Shown one piece after another: positions 6,818-14,267 of a stretch of 15,045 nt of DNA. Location: assembly GCA_002327315.1 (NCBI GenBank), contig DCVI01000036.1, positions 6,839-21,883 on the forward strand, given 5' to 3'. The stretch comes from Syntrophaceae bacterium UBA2192. Its GTDB lineage: Bacteria > Desulfobacterota > Syntrophia > Syntrophales > UBA2192. The notes below the pieces were generated by a model. The model worked only from the letters and a program-made list of their open reading frames with translations. It did no database searches and was not told the origin of the DNA. Each line of letters begins with the position of its first letter. Within the stretch, counting starts at the first letter, position 1. Both the position numbers and the translations under genes were made by a program.

Positions 6818-7999
6818 ATGCAGATCACATCGGAAAGCATCAAGGTCGGACACCCGGACATCGTTGCCGACGCCATTGCCGCCAATATCATCGCCGCCAT
6901 CCTCGACGAGGAGAAAAAACTCGGCCTGACCGTATACAACATGCCGCATTGCGGGATCGAGGTCTTCCTCGGTAAGGGATTCTGCGTGGTCGGGGGAGAA
7001 GTGGCGACCCGAGCCTACGTGGACGTGGAAAAGATCGTCCGGGACACGGTCCTCGGGATCGGCTACAACGACTTCTGTCTCGGTCTCGACGGCGGTTCCA
7101 TGGGCGTGCTCAACGCCATCATTCCCCAGTCGCCGGACATCAACATCGGCACCCGCGCCAACCTCGGCAAGTACAAGGAGATCGGGGCCGGGGACCAGGG
7201 GATCATGTACGGGTATGCCTGCTCGGACACCCCCGAGCTGCTGCCGCTGCCCTATGTTCTGTGCAATCGCATGATGCGGGTCTTCGAGGAGACGAAGCAT
7301 CCCTACTTCGCGCCCGACGGCAAGGGCCAGGTCAGCGTGGAATACGACGAAAAGACGGGAAAACCGCTGCGGGTGGTCAAGGTTCTCATGTCCAACGCCG
7401 TCGACTACCGGCATGTGGGCAAGGGCAAAAAGAAAGACGTCGAGACGGTTGCGAAGAAGATGTGCTTTGACGTCCTGGGGGACTGGATCGACAAGAAGAC
7501 GGAGTTTCTCTTCAATCCCACGGGAGAGTGGCAGGCCATCCATTCCTGCAGCGCCGCCGATTCCGGCGTCACGGGACGCAAGCTCGTTGTCCAGTTCTAC
7601 GGAGGCTTCCCGGGCGCCCAGCTCGGGGGCGGATCCGTGATGAACAAATCCCCCGAGAAAGTCGACTGCTCCGCCGCCTTCGGCGCGCGTTACGCAGCAA
7701 AAAACGTCGTCGCCGCGGGACTGGCCGAGAAGTGCTCCATCCAGCTCTCCTACGCCATCGGCGTGGCGCGGCCCTTCTCGATCTACGTGAACACGTTCGG
7801 GACGGGAAAACTCTCGGATCGCAAACTCGAACAGATCGTCACGAAGGTTTTCGATTTCACCCCGGCCGGCATGATCAAGCAGTTCAACCTGCTGGACGGA
7901 AACGTCTACCGCAAGCTCCCGAGGACCTTCTTCATGGACAAGTTCGCCTGGGAGAAAATGGACAAGGTCAAGGAGCTCCGGCAGTTCATCAAGGCCTGA
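6818..7999 (+). CDS. metK: S-adenosylmethionine synthetase, divergent form
   Basis: MetK makes SAM from methionine and ATP. The 393-residue protein keeps the three-domain plan and most active-site positions: TSESIKVGHPD with the ATP/metal His12 and Asp14, Glu48, GGE with Glu61, QSPDIN, GAGDQGIMYGYA (123-134), KGQVSVEYD, FNPTG, Asp248, TGRK (252-255) and KVD near 281-283. It differs from textbook MetK in places. The usual GHPDK reads GHPDI (Ile15), the GGGAFSGKD signature reads GGGSVMNKS (Lys277 retained), and VDRSA reads VDCSA (Cys284). The central loop is also longer. These suggest a distinct but probably active subfamily. ATG 6818 has GGAGGG only 3 nt upstream. ahcY follows after 70 nt, linking SAM supply with removal of its methyl-transfer by-product. 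Confidence 0.92.
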   Translation: MQITSESIKVGHPDIVADAIAANIIAAILDEEKKLGLTVYNMPHCGIEVFLGKGFCVVGGEVATRAYVDVEKIVRDTVLGIGYNDFCLGLDGGSMGVLNAIIPQSPDINIGTRANLGKYKEIGAGDQGIMYGYACSDTPELLPLPYVLCNRMMRVFEETKHPYFAPDGKGQVSVEYDEKTGKPLRVVKVLMSNAVDYRHVGKGKKKDVETVAKKMCFDVLGDWIDKKTEFLFNPTGEWQAIHSCSAADSGVTGRKLVVQFYGGFPGAQLGGGSVMNKSPEKVDCSAAFGARYAAKNVVAAGLAEKCSIQLSYAIGVARPFSIYVNTFGTGKLSDRKLEQIVTKVFDFTPAGMIKQFNLLDGNVYRKLPRTFFMDKFAWEKMDKVKELRQFIKA

Positions 8000-8069
8000 T
8001 GGGAAGAACCGGTCACCGATCGACAAGCCGGGCACCGAGGAAAGCACCGTTCAACACGAAAGGGGATGC

Positions 8070-9326
8070 ATGGATTACGACGTCAAGGACATCAAACTGG
8101 CGGAACAGGGAAAATTAAGCGTGGAATGGGCCTACAAGAGCATGCCCGTTCTGACCCTGATCCGGAAGCGTTTTGCGAAAGAGAAACCCCTCAAGGGTCT
8201 CAGGCTGGGCGCATGCCTCCATGTCACCACGGAGACGGCGAGCCTCATGGAAACCCTCAAGGCGGGTGGCGCCGAGGTTCGCCTCTGTGCATCGAACCCC
8301 CTGAGCACGCAGGATTACGTGGCCGCCTATCTGGTCAAGTACCACGACATCCCCGTCTATGCCATCAAGGGCGAGGACACGGAAACCTACTACCGGCACA
8401 TCGCATCGGTTCTCGACATGAAACCGCACATGACGATGGATGACGGGGCGGACCTCGTCTCGATGATCCACTCGAAGCGCAAGGATCTCATCAAGGGCAT
8501 ACTCGGAGGGACGGAAGAAACGACAACGGGCGTCATCCGGCTGAGGGCCATGGCAAAAAGCGGTGTCCTGCGCTTCCCCATCATCGCCGTCAACGACGCC
8601 CAGACGAAGTACATGTTCGACAACCGCTACGGGACGGGCCAGAGCACCCTCGATGGGATTATCCGCGCCACGAACCGGCTTGTGGCGGGTTCGGTATTCG
8701 TCATCTGCGGTTACGGCTGGTGTTCGCGGGGGCTTGCGATGAGGGCTCACGGGCTTGGGGCCAACGTGGTCGTGACAGAAATAGACCCGCTAAAGGCCCT
8801 GGAGGCCGTCATGGACGGATACCGTGTCATGCCCATCGCCGAGGCTGCCGAGATCGGCGACTTCTTCTGCACACTGACCGGCAACATCGACGTGATCCGT
8901 CGGGAGCACTTCGTTCGGATGAAAGACGGGGCCATCGTGTCCAACTCGGGGCACTTCAACGTGGAACTGGACCTGGAGGGGCTCAAGGGGGTCACAAGGA
9001 AGACACGGATGCTCCGCGAGTTCGTCGAGGAGTTCACTCTCAGAAGCGGACGGAGGGTCTACGTTCTGGGCGAGGGGCGCCTCATCAACCTGGCGGCAGC
9101 CGAAGGACATCCCTCGAGTGTCATGGACATGAGTTTTGCCAACCAGGCCCTCTCGGCGGAATACCTGGCCAAGAACGTCAAATCCCTGAAGAAGCAGGTC
9201 TATGCGGTTCCCCAGGACATCGACAGGGAAATCGCCCGGCTCAAGCTCGCGGCCATGGGCGTCCGGATCGATGCCCTGACCCCGGAGCAGGATAAATACC
9301 TGCATTCATGGGAGATGGGCACGTAA
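8070..9326 (+). CDS. ahcY: Adenosylhomocysteinase, short Thermotoga/archaeal type
   Basis: AhcY reversibly hydrolyses S-adenosylhomocysteine to adenosine and homocysteine using tightly bound NAD, relieving inhibition of methyltransferases. The 418-residue protein shows LHVTTETASLMETL (50-63), NPLSTQD, DDGAD near 124-128, EETTTG (149-154), NDAQTKYMFDNRYGTGQS with Lys180 and Asp184, the NAD-binding GYGWCSRG (214-221) and SGHFNVE. It lacks the roughly 40-residue insertion of mammalian and most proteobacterial enzymes. It ends DKYLHSWEMGT rather than with the KPDHYRY-type tail that reaches into the neighbouring subunit's NAD site, so it belongs to the Thermotoga/archaeal form. In methanogens a relative prefers S-inosylhomocysteine, so substrate preference is not certain. 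AAGGGG (8060-8065) supports ATG 8070. Confidence 0.95.
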   Translation: MDYDVKDIKLAEQGKLSVEWAYKSMPVLTLIRKRFAKEKPLKGLRLGACLHVTTETASLMETLKAGGAEVRLCASNPLSTQDYVAAYLVKYHDIPVYAIKGEDTETYYRHIASVLDMKPHMTMDDGADLVSMIHSKRKDLIKGILGGTEETTTGVIRLRAMAKSGVLRFPIIAVNDAQTKYMFDNRYGTGQSTLDGIIRATNRLVAGSVFVICGYGWCSRGLAMRAHGLGANVVVTEIDPLKALEAVMDGYRVMPIAEAAEIGDFFCTLTGNIDVIRREHFVRMKDGAIVSNSGHFNVELDLEGLKGVTRKTRMLREFVEEFTLRSGRRVYVLGEGRLINLAAAEGHPSSVMDMSFANQALSAEYLAKNVKSLKKQVYAVPQDIDREIARLKLAAMGVRIDALTPEQDKYLHSWEMGT

Positions 9327-9343
9327 CGCGCTGCGCGCGAGGC

Positions 9344-9364
9344 ATCAGGCTTCAGGCTTCAGGC
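9344..9364. repeat. Heptamer tandem array (TTCAGGC) after ahcY
   Basis: Three contiguous 7-nt units, ATCAGGC, TTCAGGC and TTCAGGC, lie between the ahcY stop and the terminator. They are non-coding and immediately adjoin the A-rich flank of the terminator stem. Confidence 0.75.
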
Positions 9365-9367
9365 AAA

Positions 9368-9404
9368 AAAACGGGATCGTTGAGGCAACTCGCGATCCCG
9401 TTTT
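9368..9404. terminator. Bidirectional terminator between ahcY and lptG
   Basis: AAAACGGGATCG (9368-9379) pairs with CGATCCCGTTTT (9393-9404) in a perfect 12-bp stem. Inside, GAG/CTC closes a GCAA tetraloop (GNRA type) after a small TT/G internal loop. Terminal A and T runs give a U-tract on both strands, fitting its position between convergent genes. Confidence 0.9.
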
Positions 9405-9422
9405 CTTATTCTCTTCCGGAAG

Positions 9423-9443
9423 CCCGATACCCGAGTCCCGAAT
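9423..9443. repeat. Heptamer tandem array (CCCGANT) beside lptG 3' end
   Basis: Three contiguous 7-nt units, CCCGATA, CCCGAGT and CCCGAAT, followed by a partial CCCA. The period equals that of the array on the other side of the terminator, but the unit differs. Confidence 0.65.
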
Positions 9444-9460
9444 CCCACGGTCTCCGACCG

Positions 9461-10540
9461 TCAGGTATTGACCCGCCGGAACATGACAACGGCCACCACA
9501 CCCAGGATGATATTGGTTGCCCAGGCAGCGGCAACGGGGGGCAGGGTGCCCGAGCGGCCCAGGGAGAGGGTGAAGGCAAAAACGATCCAGTAGGAAAACC
9601 CGATGATGACCCCGATGCCGATCCCCTGGGCAATCCCGCCGCTTCGCTCCGAACGCATGGGAAAGGCCACCCCGATCAGGGCCAGGATGAGACTGACGAA
9701 GACAAAAGCGATTTTCCCGTGCAAATCCGTCTCATATCGCGTTGCGTCGTAGCCCTCCTTTCGGAGCTTTCGGATGTAGGTTCTCAACTCCCGAAAGCCC
9801 ATCTGGTCGGCGCTTTTCTGGACGATCTGGAAATCTTCAGGCGCCTCGGCAATGTCGACGGCGAGCGTCGGCAGGCGTTCGATAACCGGAAAATCCTTAC
9901 CGGCAAAGGTCGTCCGCAGAACATCCCTCAGTTCCCAGCGATCCCCCTGCCAGAGAGCTTCGCGGGCATCGATTCTCGAAGAAAGGTTGAACTGCGGGTC
10001 GAGGTAGCTGATCGTGACCCCCTGCAGCCGGTTCTCCGCCGGAACGAAGAGCTTGAAGTTGTAGATGGCATTCCGACTCTTGTACCAGATCTGGTTCTCC
10101 TTGAAGGCCCCCCATTCCTTCTTCTTCTGGACTTCGACGTACTTGATATATTCGGCCTGCCAGTTGGCCGCCGGGGTCACGAATTCGTTGAGCAGGAAAT
10201 TCAGCCCGCAGACGATGAGGCCAAAGGCAATCACGGGACGGGCGATGCGGTAAAGACTGATCCCGTTGGCCTTCATGGCGACGATCTCGTGGTTGCGCGA
10301 GAAGAGGCCGAAGGTAGTGAGCGCAGCAAGGAGAACGCAGGCCGGCATCATCGTGGCCACGACGGAAGGCAACGTGTAGAGGTGGTAGGAGACGATCTGG
10401 GCAAGGCTTGCCTTGTTGCTGAGGAACATCCGGATCCGCTCGAAGAAGTCGACCACCATGTACAGGCAAAGAAACGCCAGGAGGACGAAGAGAAACGTCA
10501 GGATGAATTCACGCGCGATGTAGCGATCGAGGAGCGTCAT
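9461..10540 (-). CDS. lptG: LPS export ABC transporter permease LptG
   Basis: LptG and LptF form the membrane part of the LptB2FG transporter, which extracts lipopolysaccharide from the inner membrane and passes it to LptC/LptA. The 359-residue YjgP/YjgQ-family protein has three N-terminal membrane segments (about 13-33, 57-78 and 100-122), a periplasmic beta-jellyroll-like region (about 125-265) and three C-terminal membrane segments (about 277-355). The cytoplasmic coupling segment FSRNHEIVAMKANGISLYRI (80-99) is the family's LptB-contact region. It is distinguished from its neighbour by similarity to LptG (MTLLDRYIAREFI start) and by its second place in the pair. Its start lies 4 nt after the lptF stop, indicating coupled translation. 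lptB, lptA and lptC are not in the window. Confidence 0.92.
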   Translation of the reverse strand: MTLLDRYIAREFILTFLFVLLAFLCLYMVVDFFERIRMFLSNKASLAQIVSYHLYTLPSVVATMMPACVLLAALTTFGLFSRNHEIVAMKANGISLYRIARPVIAFGLIVCGLNFLLNEFVTPAANWQAEYIKYVEVQKKKEWGAFKENQIWYKSRNAIYNFKLFVPAENRLQGVTISYLDPQFNLSSRIDAREALWQGDRWELRDVLRTTFAGKDFPVIERLPTLAVDIAEAPEDFQIVQKSADQMGFRELRTYIRKLRKEGYDATRYETDLHGKIAFVFVSLILALIGVAFPMRSERSGGIAQGIGIGVIIGFSYWIVFAFTLSLGRSGTLPPVAAAWATNIILGVVAVVMFRRVNT

Positions 10541-10544
10541 GGCG

Positions 10545-11696
10545 TCACCTCTCCCGCTTTCCGACGGGCAGCCACTTCGGGGTGATCTCGCGCTCCCGCG
10601 CCCTCATGAAGTAGACGTAAAGACCCGCTGCCATGAACACGACATTGGGCGTCCAGACCCCGATGACGGGCGGGATGATCCCGGTTTCTCCGAGGGCCTT
10701 CCCGTAGAGCAAAAACACGTAATACACCATGACCAGCGCGAGCCCGATGGTGAACCCCCTCATCTTTCCCGAACGGCTCGACTGGATCCCGAGCGGGATG
10801 CCGAGGATCGCGAAGATGAGGCAGGTAAAGGGGCTTGCCAGGCGCTGGTTGAGCTCGATCATCAGCTCTCGTCTCGACGGGCCCTGGGGGTCCGGGTGGT
10901 CGATCCGATCCCGGAGATCCCACAGGGTCATCTCGTCGATCTTGCTGAACTTGACGCGCTTCTCGTCGGCGGCGGACACCTTGAAGTCAAGACGCACGTC
11001 GTAGGTGCTGAAGTCCACTTTTTTGTAGTTCCTGAACGCGGGGTCGACGGTATGGATGCTGCCGTTCTCCAGACGCAGCGTGACCGTCAGCGATTCGGGG
11101 TTCGAGACGAGCGTGCCTTTCGTGGCGATGATCGTGCTGGGTTCGTCGGCCGTCGTCTCCTCGTACAGCAGCACCCCTTCCATGGATTCCCCGTTCATGG
11201 GGATCCGGTCTGCATAGATGACGATGCCCCGGAAATCGTCGTTGAAGACCTTTTCCTTGATCCCCACGCTGGCCTTCTGCTTGACGACCCGGAAGAGGAG
11301 GTTCTTGGCCTCCAGGTTGCCTTTCGGGATGAGAAAAAAGCTCGTCAGGGCGGCCAGGAAGAAGGCAATCAGGGCCGCCGCCACAACGGGGGCGGCGATC
11401 TGGTGGAGGCTCAACCCGCAGGCCTTCAGGACGGTATACTCGTTGTCCCGCGACAGCCGCCCGATCCCGATCAGGATGGCAATGATGAGGGCGAGCGGAA
11501 TCGTGAAGAGCAAAAGCGCCGGCATGAGGTAGAGGATCAGCTTCAGGATTTCGGTAAAGCCGACCCCCTTGTTGATCATGAGGTCGACGAGGCTGAGGAT
11601 TCGCCCCATGATCAGCACGAAGGTGAAGACAAAGAGGGTCATGAGGAAGGGGTAGAGGACCTCTTTGAATATGTAACGGTTCAGGATGCTGAACAT
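10545..11696 (-). CDS. lptF: LPS export ABC transporter permease LptF
   Basis: Partner permease of LptG in LPS transport. The 383-residue protein begins MFSILNRYIFKEVLYPFLMT and has membrane segments at about 13-33, 50-78 and 100-123. A periplasmic domain follows (about 125-280), then three more membrane segments (within roughly 285-365) and a basic tail. GRLSRDNEYTVLKACGLSLHQI (79-100) is the cytoplasmic coupling region, with the SRDNE wording usual in LptF. ATG at 11694-11696 starts at the conserved N-terminus. It is the first gene of the lptF-lptG pair and diverges from the PHP gene across a 177-nt intergenic region. A promoter must lie in that AT-rich stretch, but none is clear on this strand. 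Confidence 0.92.
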   Translation of the reverse strand: MFSILNRYIFKEVLYPFLMTLFVFTFVLIMGRILSLVDLMINKGVGFTEILKLILYLMPALLLFTIPLALIIAILIGIGRLSRDNEYTVLKACGLSLHQIAAPVVAAALIAFFLAALTSFFLIPKGNLEAKNLLFRVVKQKASVGIKEKVFNDDFRGIVIYADRIPMNGESMEGVLLYEETTADEPSTIIATKGTLVSNPESLTVTLRLENGSIHTVDPAFRNYKKVDFSTYDVRLDFKVSAADEKRVKFSKIDEMTLWDLRDRIDHPDPQGPSRRELMIELNQRLASPFTCLIFAILGIPLGIQSSRSGKMRGFTIGLALVMVYYVFLLYGKALGETGIIPPVIGVWTPNVVFMAAGLYVYFMRAREREITPKWLPVGKRER

Positions 11697-11873
11697 GCCG
11701 TTATGCCGCCCCGGGCGATGAGCCCGACCCGGCGGGCTGGAATCCCGCGGATCGAATCAACTCAAGTATCAGTTTTTTCTTTCTTAATCCAACATAATCC
11801 TGTAAATCAACGATTACTTTCGTACCCGTTGTGGAATCCATCTCCGGACAGCCTGTCCGGCAGGAGAAGAGCC
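11697..11873. other. Divergent intergenic region between lptF and the PHP gene
   Basis: A 177-nt non-coding stretch. The part next to lptF is GC-rich with short inverted repeats. The centre (about 11755-11820) is notably AT-rich and is the likely site of divergent promoters, though I find no convincing -35/-10 pair. The part next to the PHP gene holds the palindrome described separately. Confidence 0.5.
11844..11860. promoter_or_regulatory. Perfect 8-bp palindrome before the PHP Shine-Dalgarno
   Basis: CCGGACAG-C-CTGTCCGG is a perfect inverted repeat ending one base before AGGAG (11862-11866) and 14 nt before the PHP start codon. It could be a repressor operator or an mRNA hairpin. An overlapping alternative, CCTG (11852-11855) with CAGG (11861-11864), would cover part of the Shine-Dalgarno. 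Confidence 0.5.
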
Positions 11874-12560
11874 ATGATCGATCTGCACATGCATTCCCTT
11901 TTCAGCGACGGCGAGCTGATCCCGTCGGAACTGGCCAGGCGTGCGGCCGTGGCGGGGTACCGCGCCATGGCGATCACGGATCATGCCGATCATTCCAATT
12001 TCGATTTTATCCTCTCGAGGGTTTCCAAGGTCTGCGGGAAGGTCTCCGCAGCCTATGGGCTCTTCGTGCTGCCGGGGATCGAGATCACTCACGTCCCGCC
12101 CCGCTGGATTTCGGCCCTGGCGAAGGAAGCGAGGAAGGCCGGGGCAAAGATCATCGTCGTGCACGGGGAAACCCTGGTGGAACCTGTCGCGGAAGGGACG
12201 AACCTCGCAGCCGTCCAGTCGGATATCGACATCCTGGCCCACCCGGGTCTCATCGACGAGGACTCGGTGAAGCTTGCCGCCAAGGCGGGCATCCATCTGG
12301 AGATCTCAACCCGCAAGGGTCACAGCCTAGGTAACGGGCATGTGGCGGTCCTGGCACGCAGGCATGGCGCTGCCCTGGTGATCAACACGGACACCCATTC
12401 GCCGGGCGATCTCGTGAGCCGTGAGTTTGCCCGCCGGGTCGCACGCGGCGCCGGGATGACGGAGGCGGAGACGGCAAAAGCGTTCAGGAATTCGGAAGAG
12501 ATCCTTCGCAGGGTCACCTCGACCCATGCAAAAGCCGGCAAGCCGCGGAAGAGGGGATGA
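11874..12560 (+). CDS. PHP-domain metal-dependent phosphoesterase
   Basis: A 228-residue PHP-fold hydrolase, probably a cytoplasmic phosphatase or phosphoesterase with a multi-metal site. Nearly all of the family's metal ligands are visible in order: DLHMHS (His5, His7) and Asp12, ITDHADH (Asp36-His37 and His40), PGIE (Glu70), VVHGE (His98), LAHPG (His123) and NTDTHS (Asp173, His175). Overall it resembles YcdX-like or histidinol-phosphatase-like PHP proteins, but the substrate cannot be read from sequence. ATG 11874 has a good AGGAG. The frame is open for some 445 codons upstream, but that part lies antisense to lptF and lacks homology. The stop overlaps the lpxH-like start as ATGA, so the two are translationally coupled. 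Its context beside LPS genes hints at an envelope-related job, which is inference only. Confidence 0.85.
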   Translation: MIDLHMHSLFSDGELIPSELARRAAVAGYRAMAITDHADHSNFDFILSRVSKVCGKVSAAYGLFVLPGIEITHVPPRWISALAKEARKAGAKIIVVHGETLVEPVAEGTNLAAVQSDIDILAHPGLIDEDSVKLAAKAGIHLEISTRKGHSLGNGHVAVLARRHGAALVINTDTHSPGDLVSREFARRVARGAGMTEAETAKAFRNSEEILRRVTSTHAKAGKPRKRG

Positions 12561-13288
12561 GGGCCGTCTTTTTTTCCGATGCTCACCTCAGAGGAGCCGA
12601 TGACGAAGGTTGCGGCTTGCTGCTGAGCTTTCTCCGGGATGCGTCGCGAAACCTGGACCACCTGTTTATCGTTGGCGACCTGTTCGACTTCTGGTTCTCA
12701 AAGGGCGGGGTCGTCTATCCCGGCTTTCAGGCCGTCATCGACGAACTGGCGGCCATGGAGGGCAGGGGCGTAAAGATCCATCTCTTCGAGGGGAATCACG
12801 ACTTCTACCTTGCCCACTATTTCACCCGGTACCATGGCATCGAGGTTTTCACGGACGATGCCCTTCTGCAGCTGGACGGCAAACAGATCTACATCGCACA
12901 CGGAGACCTGGTGGACAAGACGGACAGGGGCTACCGTCTGCTGCGGAGACTGTTGAGAAGCAAGCTCTTTTTCGGGCTCCAGAGGCTCTTGCCGCTTCCC
13001 CTGCTGTGGCGGCTTGCCAGGCTGAGCTCCGATGCGAGCAAGGAGTACCTGGCAAAGCCCCAGGAAGGGCTGGCCGCGAAGATGGAGGCCTTCGCCCTGA
13101 CGAAATTCGACGCGGGCATCGATGCGGTCATCCTCGGTCACTGCCACATGCCGGCACTCAGGACACACTCCGTCGGTGACAGGCAGCGGCATTTCGTCCT
13201 GCTGGGCGACTGGCTCAACCACCGGTCTTATCTTGTCATGGACAGCAGAGGCTTCGATCTGTGCTGTTACGGCGGGAAGTCCCTTTAG
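12557..13288 (+). CDS. lpxH: LpxH-like UDP-2,3-diacylglucosamine diphosphatase / metallophosphoesterase
   Basis: LpxH cleaves UDP-2,3-diacylglucosamine to lipid X and UMP, the fourth step of lipid A synthesis, at the inner face of the cytoplasmic membrane. The 243-residue protein is a calcineurin-like phosphoesterase of LpxH length. It has FSDAHL (Asp8, His10), VGDLFDFW (Asp41), GNHD (79-82), IAHGD and GHCHMP. An insertion rich in Leu/Arg (LLRRLLRSKLFFGLQRLLPLPLLWRL) matches the helical cap that binds acyl chains. Authentic LpxH from E. coli has GNRD, whereas this has His81. LpxH2-type paralogs carry GNHD and may not do the reaction, so the specific function is less certain than the family. 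It shares ATGA with the PHP gene. Confidence 0.72.
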   Translation: MRAVFFSDAHLRGADDEGCGLLLSFLRDASRNLDHLFIVGDLFDFWFSKGGVVYPGFQAVIDELAAMEGRGVKIHLFEGNHDFYLAHYFTRYHGIEVFTDDALLQLDGKQIYIAHGDLVDKTDRGYRLLRRLLRSKLFFGLQRLLPLPLLWRLARLSSDASKEYLAKPQEGLAAKMEAFALTKFDAGIDAVILGHCHMPALRTHSVGDRQRHFVLLGDWLNHRSYLVMDSRGFDLCCYGGKSL

Positions 13289-13339
13289 ACGGCACGATCG
13301 ACGTCCATCAAACCCCTCGCCCGGAAGAGACAAAAAATC

Positions 13340-13368
13340 TGGACAGGGGTTCTATAATGTGTTAGCAA
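13340..13368 (+). promoter_or_regulatory. Candidate speB promoter
   Basis: TGGACA (13340-13345), 17 nt, then TAGCAA (13363-13368) with an extended TG as TGTTAG, matching the layout upstream of panC. A perfect TATAAT also occurs at 13353-13358, but the hexamer 17 nt upstream of it (ACAAAA) is a poor -35. Which -10 is used cannot be decided from sequence. Confidence 0.5.
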
Positions 13369-13397
13369 ATGCACTTTAAATTTCGGGGAAAAGGCCT

Positions 13398-14252
13398 ATG
13401 AATTTCGGCGGAATCGATCCGGCATACGAGACTCTTGAAAAGGCGGCCTTTGTCGTTGTCCCCGTCCCCTATGACCTGACGACGACTTACCAGGGAGGGG
13501 CCCGCAAGGGGCCTTCGGCAATCCTTGAGGCCTCGTGCAACATGGAGCTCTATGACGAGGAACTCGAGGCTGAGATTTACAAAGCGGGGATCCATACCCT
13601 GGCACCCGTCGAGGCCGTGGCCTCAGGACCCGAAGGCATGCTCGAGCGTGTCGAGGAAGCCGTAGCGGGTGTTCTCGAGCTGGGGAAGACCCCGGTCATG
13701 CTGGGCGGCGAGCACAGCATCACGCTGGGGGCCGTCCGGGCCGTCCGGAAGCGCTATCCGAAGCTTTCGGTGCTTCATCTGGATGCCCATGCAGACATGA
13801 GGTCCTCCTACCAGGGCACCCCTTACAGCCATGCCTGTATCGGCAGGCGGATGAAGGAACTCTGCCCGGTCGTACAGGTCGGCATCCGGAGCATGAGTGT
13901 GGAGGAGGCTGCCTTTCTCCGCAAAAAAACCGTGCCGCTTTTTTCGGCAGCGGCCATACGAAAGGACAGGACCTGGGTCAGCAAGGTCCTTCGCCACCTC
14001 TCGAGGGACGTCTACATCAGTGTCGACCTGGACGCCTTCGACCCCTCGGTGATGCCGGCGACAGGCACCCCCGAACCAGGGGGAATGCTGTGGCATGACG
14101 TTCTCGATGTGATCCGGGAGGTCTGTCGGAAGCGGCGCATCGTCGGGTTCGACATTGTCGAACTGGCGCCCATCCCCGGCATGGTAGCCCCGGACTTCCT
14201 GGCGGCCAGGTTGGCTTACAGAATGATGGGCTATTTGTCGAAAAAATCCTGA
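13398..14252 (+). CDS. speB: Agmatinase (agmatine ureohydrolase)
   Basis: SpeB hydrolyses agmatine to putrescine and urea. The 284-residue ureohydrolase carries the complete binuclear manganese site: GGEHS (103-107, His106), LDAHADMR (128-135, with Asp129, His131 and Asp133) and SVDLDAFDPSVMPATGTPEPGG (starting at 208, Asp210 and Asp212), followed by GFDIVELAPIPG. The DAFDP...GTPEPGG wording is that of agmatinases rather than arginases. Assignment is strengthened by the adjacent arginine decarboxylase, which makes agmatine. In some thermophiles the relative acts on aminopropylagmatine, and no spermidine synthase is present to judge this. ATG 13398 follows AAAAGG closely, and a promoter candidate lies upstream. 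Confidence 0.93.
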   Translation: MNFGGIDPAYETLEKAAFVVVPVPYDLTTTYQGGARKGPSAILEASCNMELYDEELEAEIYKAGIHTLAPVEAVASGPEGMLERVEEAVAGVLELGKTPVMLGGEHSITLGAVRAVRKRYPKLSVLHLDAHADMRSSYQGTPYSHACIGRRMKELCPVVQVGIRSMSVEEAAFLRKKTVPLFSAAAIRKDRTWVSKVLRHLSRDVYISVDLDAFDPSVMPATGTPEPGGMLWHDVLDVIREVCRKRRIVGFDIVELAPIPGMVAPDFLAARLAYRMMGYLSKKS

Positions 14253-14267
14253 TAAAGGAGAGGATGC

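Noticed and set aside
6737..8047. 436-codon open frame on the - strand opposite metK
   Set aside because: Shadow of metK codon usage; residue pattern is charged low-complexity with no motifs.
8000..8069. Possible S-adenosylhomocysteine riboswitch before ahcY
   Set aside because: The conserved SAH aptamer elements could not be identified in the 70-nt gap; ordinary operon spacing with a Shine-Dalgarno explains it.
10539..11873. Large N-terminal extension of the PHP frame, open for 445 codons upstream
   Set aside because: It is antisense to lptF and crosses the divergent intergenic region; the PHP homology and a good Shine-Dalgarno place the start at 11874.
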